A stretch of DNA of 64,000 nt, from the NCBI RefSeq assembly GCF_014699005.1, contig NZ_JACWZY010000035.1:1-64000 (forward strand), read 5' to 3'. This stretch comes from Spirosoma profusum (GTDB lineage: Bacteria; Bacteroidota; Bacteroidia; Cytophagales; Spirosomataceae). The translations under genes and the position numbers were made by a program. Shown piece by piece: positions 9,427 through 17,674 of the stretch. The notes under the pieces are model-generated. The model did no database searches. It worked only from the letters and a program-made list of their open reading frames with translations, and was not told the DNA's origin. Every line of letters starts with the position of its first letter. Within the stretch, counting starts at the first letter, position 1.

Positions 9427-9543
9427 TCAAGTTGTAGCAAGGAAACAGCCTAAAGTCGAAACTACGCATTGGGCGCTGAAATGACAAACTTTCGGTGAAC
9501 CTCTACCGTTATGGCATTACCTTTGCAGAACTAAAGAGCGAAA

Positions 9544-9605
9544 GAGTGAATGAGTGAAAGAGCGAGCATCCAGCGTCTTTTATTCGCTCTTTCGCTCATT
9601 CACTC
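9544..9605. repeat. 21-bp inverted repeat upstream of menG
   Basis: Arms at 9544-9564 and 9585-9605 differ at one position and are made of short GAAAGAGCGA / GTGAATGAGTGA iterations that also continue outside the stem (9535-9543, 9622-9630). It could form a 5'-UTR hairpin for menG, which starts at 9637, or it may be a simple dispersed repeat. Confidence 0.7.
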
Positions 9606-9636
9606 CGCTTCGGCGGTCCGATTTCGCTCTTTAACA

Positions 9637-10371
9637 ATGGCAGTTGTTCCTTATAAAGATAAAGATACGTCGAAGCGCGAGCAGGTGGCGGAGATGTTTG
9701 ACAACATTTCGCCCAAATACGATCTGCTAAATCACGTATTGAGTGGTGGTATCGACATTCTCTGGCGTAAACGGGCCATCCGTGAACTGAGGCAATTCGC
9801 GCCTAAAACTATTCTGGATGTTGCTACCGGAACGGGCGATTTTGCCATCGAAGCCCTTACCTTAAAGCCGCAGAAAATCGTTGGCGTCGACATTTCGGAG
9901 GGAATGCTGGCCATTGGGCGGGAGAAAATGAAGAAACGCGGTGTTGATTCGATTATCGACCTTCGGCTAGGTGATTCAGAACGTTTGCCCTTCGCAGACA
10001 ATGAATTCGATGCCGCCATCGTTTCGTTTGGTGTACGCAACTTCGAGAATCTGCAGACTGGCCTGACCGATATGTATCGGGTATTACGTCCGGGCGGTGT
10101 TTGCGTTGTGCTGGAGTTCTCGAATCCGCGACAGTTTCCTTTTAAACAATTATACGGGTTTTATTCCCGGACTATTCTGCCGCTCATTGGGCGTGTAGTA
10201 AGTAAAGACTCATCGGCCTATACGTACCTACCCGAATCGGTGCAGGCTTTTCCCGACGGGCCCGACTTTCTGCGCATCTACGAAGCTGCCGGATTTACCA
10301 ATACGAAATGGATACCCCTTACCTTCGGCATTGCATCGATTTACATAGGTCACAAGTCGGCTCGGCCATGA
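9637..10371 (+). CDS. menG: Demethylmenaquinone methyltransferase
   Basis: The 244-residue SAM-dependent methyltransferase is of the UbiE/MenG type. It carries VAEMFDNISPKYDLLNHVLSGGID...WRKRAI, the SAM motif DVATGTGDFAIEA and DAAIVSFGVRNFENLQTGLTDMYRVLRPGG. It performs the last methylation of menaquinone synthesis at the inner membrane face. The ATG at 9637 was chosen because family homology begins a few residues after it; an upstream in-frame extension to 9550 translates the inverted repeat and is unlikely. The gene overlaps the next one (ATGA). Confidence 0.95.
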   Translation: MAVVPYKDKDTSKREQVAEMFDNISPKYDLLNHVLSGGIDILWRKRAIRELRQFAPKTILDVATGTGDFAIEALTLKPQKIVGVDISEGMLAIGREKMKKRGVDSIIDLRLGDSERLPFADNEFDAAIVSFGVRNFENLQTGLTDMYRVLRPGGVCVVLEFSNPRQFPFKQLYGFYSRTILPLIGRVVSKDSSAYTYLPESVQAFPDGPDFLRIYEAAGFTNTKWIPLTFGIASIYIGHKSARP

Positions 10372-11087
10372 CAAATCGCTCCGCGATTTCAAGACTGAAG
10401 CGAAGTCTGACGATACTCCTGTTTTTGCTGGTTCATCTGACAACGTATGGGCAAAACTATAAATACGTAGTAAAGCACCTGGAGCGGTACGACGATAAAC
10501 TCATCCATTACGGATTTTTTTTTGCAGCACCAGTTACTCGTTTCACTGTCAAGTACAGCCCTTCGTTTATCACTGCTGATTCGGCGTATCGCATCTATTC
10601 ACCAAACAAGGCTAGTTTTCGAGTGGGCTTTGTGGTCAATGCGTTTTTGAACGACCGCTTCGATTTACGACTGACGCCCTCTGTCTCGCTCTTCAGCCGG
10701 GAAGTGCAGTATGATTATCCGGGCGGAACATCCAAAACCGAAGTGCGCGAATCGACCTGGGTTGATTTACCTCTGCTGTTTAAATACAAGTCGGAACGAC
10801 GTAATAATTCACGGATGTACCTGCTGGCGGGTGGTTCCTTTAGCATTGAGACAAACGTACGTCGGAAAGAAAACCAAGGCGCTAGCCGACTCAGTACGGG
10901 TACCACAGATTTGGCCATTGAATATGGGATTGGTTTTGAGCAATTTTTTGAGTTCTTCAAGTTTGCACCAGAACTACGTTTTTCTCATGGCCTTTTGAAC
11001 CTTTATAATCCGACCAGCAATGCAGCTGGTATCGGTATTAGTCGGTTATCCACTCATACGGTTACGCTTTACCTGAATTTTGAGTAA
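10368..11087 (+). CDS. porT: PorT-family protein of type IX secretion/gliding
   Basis: The 239-residue protein has a signal peptide (LTILLFLLVHLTTYGQ) and an outer-membrane beta-barrel pattern ending in TVTLYLNFE. The order menG/ubiE-porT with a 4-base ATGA overlap is a conserved arrangement in Bacteroidota, which supports the PorT call. PorT is part of the type IX secretion machinery in the outer membrane. The start at 10368 was chosen because of the overlap and the signal peptide. Family identity rests on synteny plus overall pattern rather than a strict motif. Confidence 0.8.
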   Translation: MTNRSAISRLKRSLTILLFLLVHLTTYGQNYKYVVKHLERYDDKLIHYGFFFAAPVTRFTVKYSPSFITADSAYRIYSPNKASFRVGFVVNAFLNDRFDLRLTPSVSLFSREVQYDYPGGTSKTEVRESTWVDLPLLFKYKSERRNNSRMYLLAGGSFSIETNVRRKENQGASRLSTGTTDLAIEYGIGFEQFFEFFKFAPELRFSHGLLNLYNPTSNAAGIGISRLSTHTVTLYLNFE

Positions 11088-11147
11088 GCTAGGCATAGCT
11101 TAATAGTCAGTGGATTATAAAAAATAAGGTTTTTTTTACGTAATCTC

Positions 11148-11179
11148 TTGCAAAAAGATGTCGCAGTCTGCTATATTTG
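11148..11179 (+). promoter_or_regulatory. Probable promoter of tRNA-Val
   Basis: TTGC at 11148 and TATATTTG at 11172-11179 match the Bacteroidota -33 (TTTG-like) and -7 (TAnnTTTG) elements, separated by about 21 bp. They lie about 35 bp before the tRNA. Confidence 0.6.
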
Positions 11180-11213
11180 CACTCCCAAACACGACCGCGG
11201 GATGGGAGAAAAA

Positions 11214-11288
11214 GGGAGTTTAGCTCAGCTGGTTCAGAGCATCTGCCTTACAAGCAGAGGGTCGGCGGTTCGAACCCGTCAACTCCCA
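11214..11288 (+). tRNA. tRNA-Val (anticodon UAC)
   Basis: The 75-nt cloverleaf has acceptor arms GGGAGTT and AACTCCC, D arm GCTC...GAGC, anticodon arm TCTGC-CTTACAA-GCAGA with anticodon TAC, and TPsiC loop GTTCGAAC. CCA is not encoded. Its 3' half is the integration site of the element that follows. The 3' half is duplicated at 57,050. Confidence 0.96.
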
Positions 11289-11289
11289 C
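11244..11289 (+). other. attL, 46-bp direct repeat in the tRNA-Val 3' half
   Basis: This 46-bp stretch, from the anticodon stem to just past the acceptor end, is repeated exactly at 57,050-57,095. Only the left copy belongs to a complete tRNA. The pair brackets an integrase, mobilization genes and cargo, which fits site-specific integration by a tyrosine recombinase. Confidence 0.93.
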
Positions 11290-11298
11290 CTGATTATC

Positions 11299-11334
11299 AA
11301 GTACTTACGAGATAAAACTTGTAAGTACTTTTTT
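11299..11334 (+). terminator. Terminator after tRNA-Val, supplied by the element
   Basis: Perfect 10-bp arms AAGTACTTAC (11299-11308) and GTAAGTACTT (11321-11330) are followed by a run of T. The original chromosomal equivalent probably lies after attR at 57,107. Confidence 0.85.
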
Positions 11335-11358
11335 ATTTGCACAAGATTTGCACAAGAA
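11335..11358 (+). repeat. Left copy of a 24-bp terminal repeat (putative integrase arm sites)
   Basis: The sequence holds two spaced copies of TTGCACAAGA and is repeated exactly at 56,925-56,948, inside the right end of the element and in the same orientation. Position close to both att cores suggests arm-type binding sites for the integrase at 55,688. Confidence 0.75.
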
Positions 11359-11417
11359 TTTTCGAGGGTGACTAAAACTACAAATCGCGACGATTTTTCT
11401 GCTATCAACGGTTCATC

Positions 11418-11520
11418 TATGATAAGGAACTAGGGTGAGGCATTCTTTTCGGCTGAACCCGCTAATCTTAAAATCCTGTGGGCCTTACGGCCCGTGCGGG
11501 TTCGATTCCCGCTTATGATA
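11418..11520 (+). pseudogene. Degenerate tRNA-Leu(UAA)-like sequence
   Basis: The 3' half reads like a normal tRNA-Leu(UAA): CTTAAAATCCTG, a long variable arm GGGCC-TTAC-GGCCC, then GCGGGTTCGATTCCCGC. The 5' half does not form a proper D arm or anticodon stem. The end TTATGATA almost pairs with TATGATAA at 11418 (one mismatch). It is best read as a tRNA 3' fragment, probably an att remnant of another integrated element, not a working tRNA. Confidence 0.7.
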
Positions 11521-11590
11521 CTGATTATCAATAGATTACGCAAATTTCCACGTAATCCATTTTTTGTTGGTACAACATAAGTACAACAAA
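11521..11590 (+). other. Second att-like module (hairpin plus direct repeat)
   Basis: After the tRNA-Leu fragment comes CTGATTATCAA, which also follows tRNA-Val at 11290. Then come a GATTACG / CGTAATC hairpin with a T-run, and two copies of GTACAACA (11570, 11581). The order copies that after tRNA-Val. Confidence 0.55.
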
Positions 11591-11607
11591 TTGGGGATCA
11601 AGATTAA

Positions 11608-12357
11608 TCAGCTGTGATCCTTTTTATACTGCATCACACATTCCTTCGCTTTATCTGCATACATTTCACCCATGGGAATCTCTTGTCTATTTGACAGAGT
11701 AAGGATTTTTCTTGACTTTTGAAGTCCATCTATATACTTCATGTTAGCAATAAAACTCCGATGCACTTGTACAAAAAGTTCATTTGAAAGCTTTCCTTGG
11801 AACGATATTAGTGACTGATGAACACGAAAAGGGTTTAGGCGTTTGGTCGTAAAAATCTCTACATTGCTACCTTTTGCTTCTACATATATAATTTCTAGTT
11901 GGCTCAAAGGATATTCTTTGTAGGCACCATCTTCCAATACCTTGATAGTTACTAACTCATAATTCTTTAATGGTCTTTGCTGTACGTAATTGAAACTATT
12001 AATTACTTTATGAACAGAACGCATAAAGCGCACATAATCATACGGTTTCAGTAGGAAATCAGCTACTGCATCGTGCTCCCAGCCATAAACGCCGTATTCA
12101 CTTCCTGTTGTTGTCATTACAACCTTGATGTGTGAATATGCGGATTGGTTTAGCGCCTCAAGTATCTCCAACCCTGAAATTGGTTTCATCTTGATATCTA
12201 AGAATATCAGATCCACATTATTAAGATTCATAAGTGCCTGAAGAGGATTTATGAATGTATTCTGCAATTTTAATTGAGGAGTATCCTTTATAAAGCCTAC
12301 TAGGTGAGTGATGTCTGATTCATCATCATCAATAATGATAGTCTGAATTTGTTTCAT
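11608..12357 (-). CDS. LytTR-family response regulator
   Basis: The 249-residue protein has an N-terminal receiver (about 1-120: IIIDDDESDI acidic pocket, DLIFLDIKMKPISGLEIL phospho-acceptor Asp, then a TTG switch segment and LKPYD Lys). Its C-terminal LytTR DNA-binding domain (about 145-245) has IIYVEAKGSNVEIFT, FVQVHRSFIANMKYID and the basic end. It is directly downstream (10 bp) of a LytS-type histidine kinase, so the two form one sensing pair. It is the first gene pair inside the element. Targets are unknown. Confidence 0.92.
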   Translation of the reverse strand: MKQIQTIIIDDDESDITHLVGFIKDTPQLKLQNTFINPLQALMNLNNVDLIFLDIKMKPISGLEILEALNQSAYSHIKVVMTTTGSEYGVYGWEHDAVADFLLKPYDYVRFMRSVHKVINSFNYVQQRPLKNYELVTIKVLEDGAYKEYPLSQLEIIYVEAKGSNVEIFTTKRLNPFRVHQSLISFQGKLSNELFVQVHRSFIANMKYIDGLQKSRKILTLSNRQEIPMGEMYADKAKECVMQYKKDHS

Positions 12358-12367
12358 AGCAATTCTT

Positions 12368-14125
12368 TTAGAGATCGATTACCAAAATAACAGCATAGTG
12401 CATTGATCCGTCGAGGATCGTCAATTTATGTGCGCCTGGATATTCTATGTTTAGGCGAGAGCGAACATTTTGTAGGCCTATGCCAGTTGATGATTTTTGG
12501 CCTTTATCGAGCAAGGTCTTTTTATTTTGTACGCTAAATGTCACTTTGTATGATTCTACAACGAGATGAATTTCTACTGGATTTTGAGGATCATTGATTT
12601 CACCATACTTGAAAGCATTTTCAACAAATGTTACCAACAATAGTGGGATAATCATGATAAAATCGTAATCTCCCTGCTTAGTAAAATTAATAAACAATGG
12701 CTTATATGATGTCTGCTTACTAAATTTGATAAAATTTTCAATATGTTCTAATTCAGATTCTAAATGAATTACGTGGCTTGATTCATCTAGTTTGTTGGGT
12801 TTTGCTGCATCAAGAGTATAACGAAGAATGTCAGATAACAAGAGAATAGATTCAGAAAATCCTTTTGATAAGGATTTACTTTCTGCGTACAAGAACTTAA
12901 GGCTAGCAAAAAAAAAATGGGAGTTAATCTGACTGTTTAACAGTTGAAGTTGAAATTTCATTAATTCGTTAATCTTTGTATTTAACTGCTCTTTACTTGT
13001 CAGTAGTTGAATTTGATCCATCAGCATTTCATTTATTTGTTTACTTAGCTGTTCTTTTCGAACTATCTCACGTAGTTTCTCTCGATTAAGTTGATTTGAA
13101 CGTTCTGCCGTTGCAGCTAAGAATCCGCATAATGCTAAGAATATGTTCATAGGAAGTATTTCTTTATTGATTACAGCTTCAGTGAATTGGGTATTCAGTT
13201 CTGGACCAACAATGCTTTCCAAATAGGTAACGCAAACAACAATAGAAGTTAAAATCAAAAAGAAATTCTCCTCATCTCTTCTATAACCTTTATTAATCTT
13301 AATCTCTTTTCGTACTTTAAATTGTTTACGCATTGTTTTATAAACATATTCCCGATTAAGACGAAGCAGCATCACTCCATAAAGTATTATTAACGAAAGC
13401 CCAAAGTAAAAAAACTTCTCAATTAATGTTTTACTGAAATGATTTTCATTGAAAATCCATATAGTCAAATAAATCCAAAAAACAATGTGAAAAATATAAT
13501 CTGGATTATGGCTTAGCCATCTATTGATTCTTTTACAATGAGTAACATACCATCGAGCCCAGTAATTGGATTTTGTTCCAAACTGACAACCGATATAGGC
13601 AATATTAATTATGTATAAACTACACCCAATTAATATGAAGCTTATCGTTAATGGGTTGATTATAAAATGTAACCATTCAAAACTTCGTGAGCATACTGTC
13701 TGAATAGGATCAATTATATATTGGTCAATTATCGGTAGTTTTAAGAATTTTTGATTTGGCGCCTGAATACTTAAATTCAAGATACCTTCATGTATTATGA
13801 AGTGAAGAAGAATACCGGCTAATGACCACACAATGACAGGGCCAAAAGCATTCCTAAATATTTTTTCAATCTGTTCCCGTTGTATCAACGGATGGAATGA
13901 TACAATAAAAAAAAAGAAGTTGTGAATAATAAATAGTCCTGTAATAGAAGCTAATAACCAAGCAACAAGCACATTAACTTGTTCCTTTTGTAATAATGAA
14001 AATACTACATATGTAATTATTGATATATGAATAAATAGTATTAATATCAATAAAAACTGTAAAGCTATTTTGGTATGGATAGTTATCGATTTCATAAAAC
14101 GGTCGAAAATAAATATTTCGAACAT
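12368..14125 (-). CDS. LytS/YehU-type membrane sensor histidine kinase
   Basis: The 585-residue protein has at least seven membrane helices in residues 15-340, then a coiled stretch. A His_kinase segment follows (LLNSQINSHFFFASLKFLYAES, phospho-acceptor His near residue 405). The ATP-binding domain has LLLVTFVENAFKYG (N box) and GIGLQNVRSRL (G box). The usual NPHF around the His is NSHF here. It probably phosphorylates the LytTR regulator encoded 10 bp downstream. An alternative start 30 nt in (MKSITIHTK) is possible. The AT-rich composition differs from the backbone and fits acquired DNA. Confidence 0.88.
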   Translation of the reverse strand: MFEIFIFDRFMKSITIHTKIALQFLLILILFIHISIITYVVFSLLQKEQVNVLVAWLLASITGLFIIHNFFFFIVSFHPLIQREQIEKIFRNAFGPVIVWSLAGILLHFIIHEGILNLSIQAPNQKFLKLPIIDQYIIDPIQTVCSRSFEWLHFIINPLTISFILIGCSLYIINIAYIGCQFGTKSNYWARWYVTHCKRINRWLSHNPDYIFHIVFWIYLTIWIFNENHFSKTLIEKFFYFGLSLIILYGVMLLRLNREYVYKTMRKQFKVRKEIKINKGYRRDEENFFLILTSIVVCVTYLESIVGPELNTQFTEAVINKEILPMNIFLALCGFLAATAERSNQLNREKLREIVRKEQLSKQINEMLMDQIQLLTSKEQLNTKINELMKFQLQLLNSQINSHFFFASLKFLYAESKSLSKGFSESILLLSDILRYTLDAAKPNKLDESSHVIHLESELEHIENFIKFSKQTSYKPLFINFTKQGDYDFIMIIPLLLVTFVENAFKYGEINDPQNPVEIHLVVESYKVTFSVQNKKTLLDKGQKSSTGIGLQNVRSRLNIEYPGAHKLTILDGSMHYAVILVIDL

Positions 14126-14637
14126 GTTTAGCTACAACTTAATGCAGATACCTTCATATAATCCACGAATTGTCATTTTGCTTCTCAAATAATTGCCGAA
14201 TCCTCTATTTCAGGGGACTTATGGACGAATAAGCTATTTCAGATGATGAAACGTATTATGTGGCCTGCTTCAAACCGTCTGCATAATGTGTTTTGGAGTA
14301 ATTTGAAACCTAGCGAGGTTTGTGTCAACGAATTAGTCAACATTCTAATGGAAAGACGATTCAAAACTTAATAATTTAATACAACCCAATGAATCCATTG
14401 TATTCCGCATCGCCACCTAAAAAAGCCAGTAATCGAAATGTTGGTTTGATTGACTTTAAGTATCGTTTACCGCTTCTCATAAGTCAACTTAATCCCTGAG
14501 GATTCCATATGTGGCACCTCATTGACATTGAATAGAATATCACCAACATGGTTAGCTTCCCTTGTATCAAAAGCAGTCTGAATAAAAACGGATTTAAGAG
14601 TACATGTAATATTTTCAAAATTTAACATTTTATCGCT
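14126..14637. other. Gene-poor interval
   Basis: About 510 bp upstream of the kinase. A plus-strand ORF of about 42 codons from 14243 and a minus-strand one of 60 codons at 14467-14649 have no recognisable features. Nothing here is called with confidence. Confidence 0.5.
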
Positions 14638-14814
14638 ATGTATTTTCACACAAGACTCGAAGCAGAGTCAACAATCAGCAATGATCCCAAGGATAAGAAA
14701 GCTAAGCGCGAGATACTCTTCGGAACTGCGCAAACAGTCTTTGGTTTGGTTACCGGAAACCCTGTTGATATCGCCAAAGGGTTCTTCAAAAGCATTCGCC
14801 CATTCTTTCGTTAA
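14638..14814 (+). CDS. Small hypothetical protein (58 residues)
   Basis: The ATG at 14638 opens a 58-codon frame with a coherent composition: a charged N-terminus (STISNDPKDKKAKREIL), then an amphipathic or hydrophobic part (FGTAQTVFGLVTGNPVDIAKGFF) and a basic aromatic end. No family was recognised. It precedes the zinc-ribbon gene on the same strand. The call depends on coherent composition only. Confidence 0.45.
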   Translation: MYFHTRLEAESTISNDPKDKKAKREILFGTAQTVFGLVTGNPVDIAKGFFKSIRPFFR

Positions 14815-14967
14815 AACTTGTATCAACTCAACTACAAAACTCCAGCGAGGCTTTTGTATAGCTTGTATAGCAATGAGTTATTTTAAGTGTTTCTATCTTT
14901 CACATAAGCTTTTGCTTGACAAGCTTAGTACTTTTAGTGTTAATTAAACAATTTACAGCAAATAATT

Positions 14968-15231
14968 ATGAATCTCTTCAAGTCAGAATGCCCCAATTGC
15001 GGAAGTTCAGCTCTACTAGAAATTCTGCCCCATGGCTCAGATGCTGAAAAAGCTGTTCACACAGTTGTTCACCATGCTGCTCATCACGCAAATCACCTTA
15101 GACATGTTGCAAACCGAAATCCTATAGCTGCTGTTGGTGTTTTAGGACTCGCAGGAATTGCGCTTTTAGGCAATGCGTTTGTGAGTAAAAAATTTAAATG
15201 CAAAAGGTGTGCTCATTCATTTAATGGTTAA
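14968..15231 (+). CDS. Small zinc-ribbon membrane protein
   Basis: The 87-residue protein has CPNCGS near the N-terminus and CKRCAHSF near the C-terminus, together a four-Cys zinc ribbon. Between them lie a His-rich stretch (HTVVHHAAHHANHLRH) and one membrane helix (AAVGVLGLAGIALLGNAFV). The function is unknown. The His-rich linker could bind metal. It stands alone in a gene-poor stretch. Confidence 0.7.
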   Translation: MNLFKSECPNCGSSALLEILPHGSDAEKAVHTVVHHAAHHANHLRHVANRNPIAAVGVLGLAGIALLGNAFVSKKFKCKRCAHSFNG

Positions 15232-15697
15232 GTTTAGGACCGTATTGCTGATATGGTCTAACAAATTAAGACACTGCAAGTGCTTACTTTGCAGAGTCGT
15301 GAAAGAACAAAACGCAACACACCAGCTTCCCTTTAAAACGAGTTTGCTCGAGGGATCATTCGTAGGAATTCAAGACTGAAGCTCTACGAATGATCGCCAA
15401 TGAGCGTAGTATACTCCAAGTTGCTTAGGCACTGGACGTAGGGGTGCTCAACAGATATACGTTAGTGGCTTGGCAAAAACAAAATCCGCTGAGGGAGAAG
15501 TAGATGGAAAATAGTCTGCACACTCACAATGAGGGTGTTTTCACCATAGTTAATGAAAGCGGAAAAGCAGTTCTTGGAGGTATCTTCATGTTAATGTATT
15601 TATTAATACAAAAACCAGCTAATGTGTGAAGTATACCTTGCATATTACTCGGTAGAAAATTTTCAAAAGCGAAACGAAAATACAACACTTTACGATT
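15232..15697. other. Gene-free interval with a perfect 12-bp hairpin
   Basis: No convincing gene. It contains GATCATTCGTAG (15354-15365) and its exact complement (15384-15395) around an 18-nt loop, without a T-run. Confidence 0.55.
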
Positions 15698-16678
15698 ATG
15701 CATCAATTTAACTGGTTACGCGTCATAAAACAGCCCTTGATTCATTCTAACTGGAGGTATTGTCTATCTGTAACTCCGTTTCTACTATTGCTGGGTTGTG
15801 CTTCAAAACGAGAAGAGCCTGTCAGTAATAACAAGCCACAGAATTTCGCTGGCAGTAAACAAGAATACGGCATAACCAGCCAAGGGGAGAAACTACTTCT
15901 GCCTAACAAAACTGAGATATCACTTATGTTTGATTTCAATGGGCATGGGGCTTTAATAGAAACTTCTAAGAAAAAAATATTTGGCCTTATTGATGGAGGG
16001 CTTATAGTAAAAGATATTTTATGGGAGATTAAGGACGACAGTTTATATATCGAAGAAATTGTGCCAAGTGGGGAAAACAGAAATGATGCCATTGGTTTTA
16101 AAAGAACTGTCATAGGAGATAGTCTCATCTTAGAAAATGTAGCCACGCTATACACACTGAAATATAAAAATGTTATAATGCACAAAGCTGCCAAAAAACC
16201 AGATGAAGGCGAGATTGTATCGACGCTTGTAAATAATACTTATATTTCCATTATAAAGCAAGACTTTAATGATGAAAATAGTGCTGAAGAAATTAAAGAT
16301 AAAGTTTTAGGTAGCGGTCTTAGCAATGATATTATCAAGGGTTTTGAAGCTGCGGCTGGTCAATTTACTAAGTCAACTATAAGCTTTTATCAAGATGGCC
16401 TATATATAAATCGAGATGAATTAGTTGACCCGGAAAAAGTACTCGGTGGAAATAGGTTGAGTACGGCTTATGCAGGAGCGTGGAGTGTAAAGGGGAAAGA
16501 TTCTCTTTACTGCTGGCCAAACGGAAAAGAGATGCCAGGTGAGCTTGCTAAGTCCTACCGTTTCAAAATTGTGCCTTTTGACAAAGGGATTATATTAATA
16601 AATGGCAGCCCAAAAGCGGGAGTACTTTTTGTTTATAAAAAAGTGGAATACATTCCTGTTCAAATGCCAAAGTCTTGA
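15698..16678 (+). CDS. Predicted lipoprotein, unknown function
   Basis: The 326-residue protein has a lipoprotein signal: a hydrophobic core (LSVTPFLLLLGC) with the lipobox Cys at about residue 34, then a polar linker. The rest looks soluble with beta-rich repeats of the form FDFNGHGALIETSKKKIFGLIDGGLIVKDILWEI. No family was recognised. It probably sits in the periplasm or on the outer membrane. It is a single cargo gene in the element. Confidence 0.7.
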   Translation: MHQFNWLRVIKQPLIHSNWRYCLSVTPFLLLLGCASKREEPVSNNKPQNFAGSKQEYGITSQGEKLLLPNKTEISLMFDFNGHGALIETSKKKIFGLIDGGLIVKDILWEIKDDSLYIEEIVPSGENRNDAIGFKRTVIGDSLILENVATLYTLKYKNVIMHKAAKKPDEGEIVSTLVNNTYISIIKQDFNDENSAEEIKDKVLGSGLSNDIIKGFEAAAGQFTKSTISFYQDGLYINRDELVDPEKVLGGNRLSTAYAGAWSVKGKDSLYCWPNGKEMPGELAKSYRFKIVPFDKGIILINGSPKAGVLFVYKKVEYIPVQMPKS

Positions 16679-16903
16679 ATTGTGCTGTGGTTGAGTTGCT
16701 GATTAGTTCTGTAAATCCTTTGCGGCTCCATAACCATTGCTGGCAGGCTAACTTTATCTATTTTAAGATCAAGAATTGGCGATGGTGTTATCGCTCGCAC
16801 ATGTTGAATGACTATTCAAGGTATTATTTAACATGGGAACCTAAGTGACTTTTTTTTATCAAATATATTTCTGCTAGTAGAGCTATTTTGCTCTAAAAAG
16901 CCT

Positions 16904-17173
16904 ATGGAGGTCATTTGTCTAGAAGATGAAGCTTTTTATGTGTTGGTTGAACAGGTTGTTGCTCGATTAAAGGAGAGGCAAGGTCAGGAAAAAGAAAAAT
17001 GGCTTTCCGATGAGCAGGCCATGCAACTTCTCAATATCAAATCCAAAACGACCTTGCAGAAACTACGGGACGAAGGGCGGATACGATTTTCGCAACCCCA
17101 GAAGAAAATTATTCTCTATGACCGAGAATCAATTAGGGCCTATCTTGAACAGAATGCCAAAAACACCTTTTAG
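16904..17173 (+). CDS. Helix-turn-helix DNA-binding protein (excisionase/MerR-like)
   Basis: The 89-residue protein carries a C-terminal HTH_17-type fold: WLSDEQAMQLLNIKSKTTLQKLRDEGRIRFSQPQKKIILYDRESIRAYLEQN. Such small proteins in Bacteroidota mobile elements act as excisionases or local regulators. It is 2 bp upstream of the next gene, so the two form a small operon. The target is unknown. Confidence 0.8.
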   Translation: MEVICLEDEAFYVLVEQVVARLKERQGQEKEKWLSDEQAMQLLNIKSKTTLQKLRDEGRIRFSQPQKKIILYDRESIRAYLEQNAKNTF

Positions 17174-17175
17174 CG

Positions 17176-17448
17176 ATGGAAGACGAGGAAAAAGTAGATC
17201 CTGATTACCTCAAAGGGTTTAACGAAGGTTATACGATTGCCCAATACATGCCGGAGCTAGCTCAGAAATTAGCTGCAATTGATAACGACCAAGTACGACT
17301 GGCCGGCTTTCAGGATGGGCGCAAGCAATATCAACTCGAACAAACCAAAGACCGTTTGCCATCTTGGCTCAAAGGCGACCGCGCTTCTAAAAATCCCAAT
17401 CCACCGACGAAAGCCAAAGATCGGGACATCGAACCCGACAAAGATTAA
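17176..17448 (+). CDS. Small hydrophilic element protein
   Basis: The 90-residue protein has no recognised fold. Its C-terminus PTKAKDRDIEPDKD resembles the end of the relaxase (PAKAKDRDYEPGL). A shared tail of this kind could be a recognition or transfer signal, but that is inference. It is co-directional and nearly contiguous with the HTH gene at 16904. Confidence 0.6.
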   Translation: MEDEEKVDPDYLKGFNEGYTIAQYMPELAQKLAAIDNDQVRLAGFQDGRKQYQLEQTKDRLPSWLKGDRASKNPNPPTKAKDRDIEPDKD

Positions 17449-17674
17449 TCGTATCGGTCCGAGGAACGCGTATTGGGGGTATCCCAACTAGGCATTGCAC
17501 GAACCAGCTCCGCATCATATCTGGAAGGACATGGCCAAGATGGTGGTTGGATAGCTTGCCCGAGCTCACGGATAACAAATTAAACTGGTCGCGGATGACG
17601 AGTGGGGAAGGACGTTGCAGGATTTTACGTTGCTTGGTAAGCCCAGCCAATACCCGTTACTTGAAAACCGGACG

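Noticed and set aside
11220..11408. Minus-strand frame over tRNA-Val and attL
   Set aside because: It translates the antisense of a tRNA and the repeat arms, so it is not a gene.
14243..14371. 42-codon plus-strand frame as a transposase remnant
   Set aside because: The translation has no recognisable transposase motif, so there is no support beyond an open frame.
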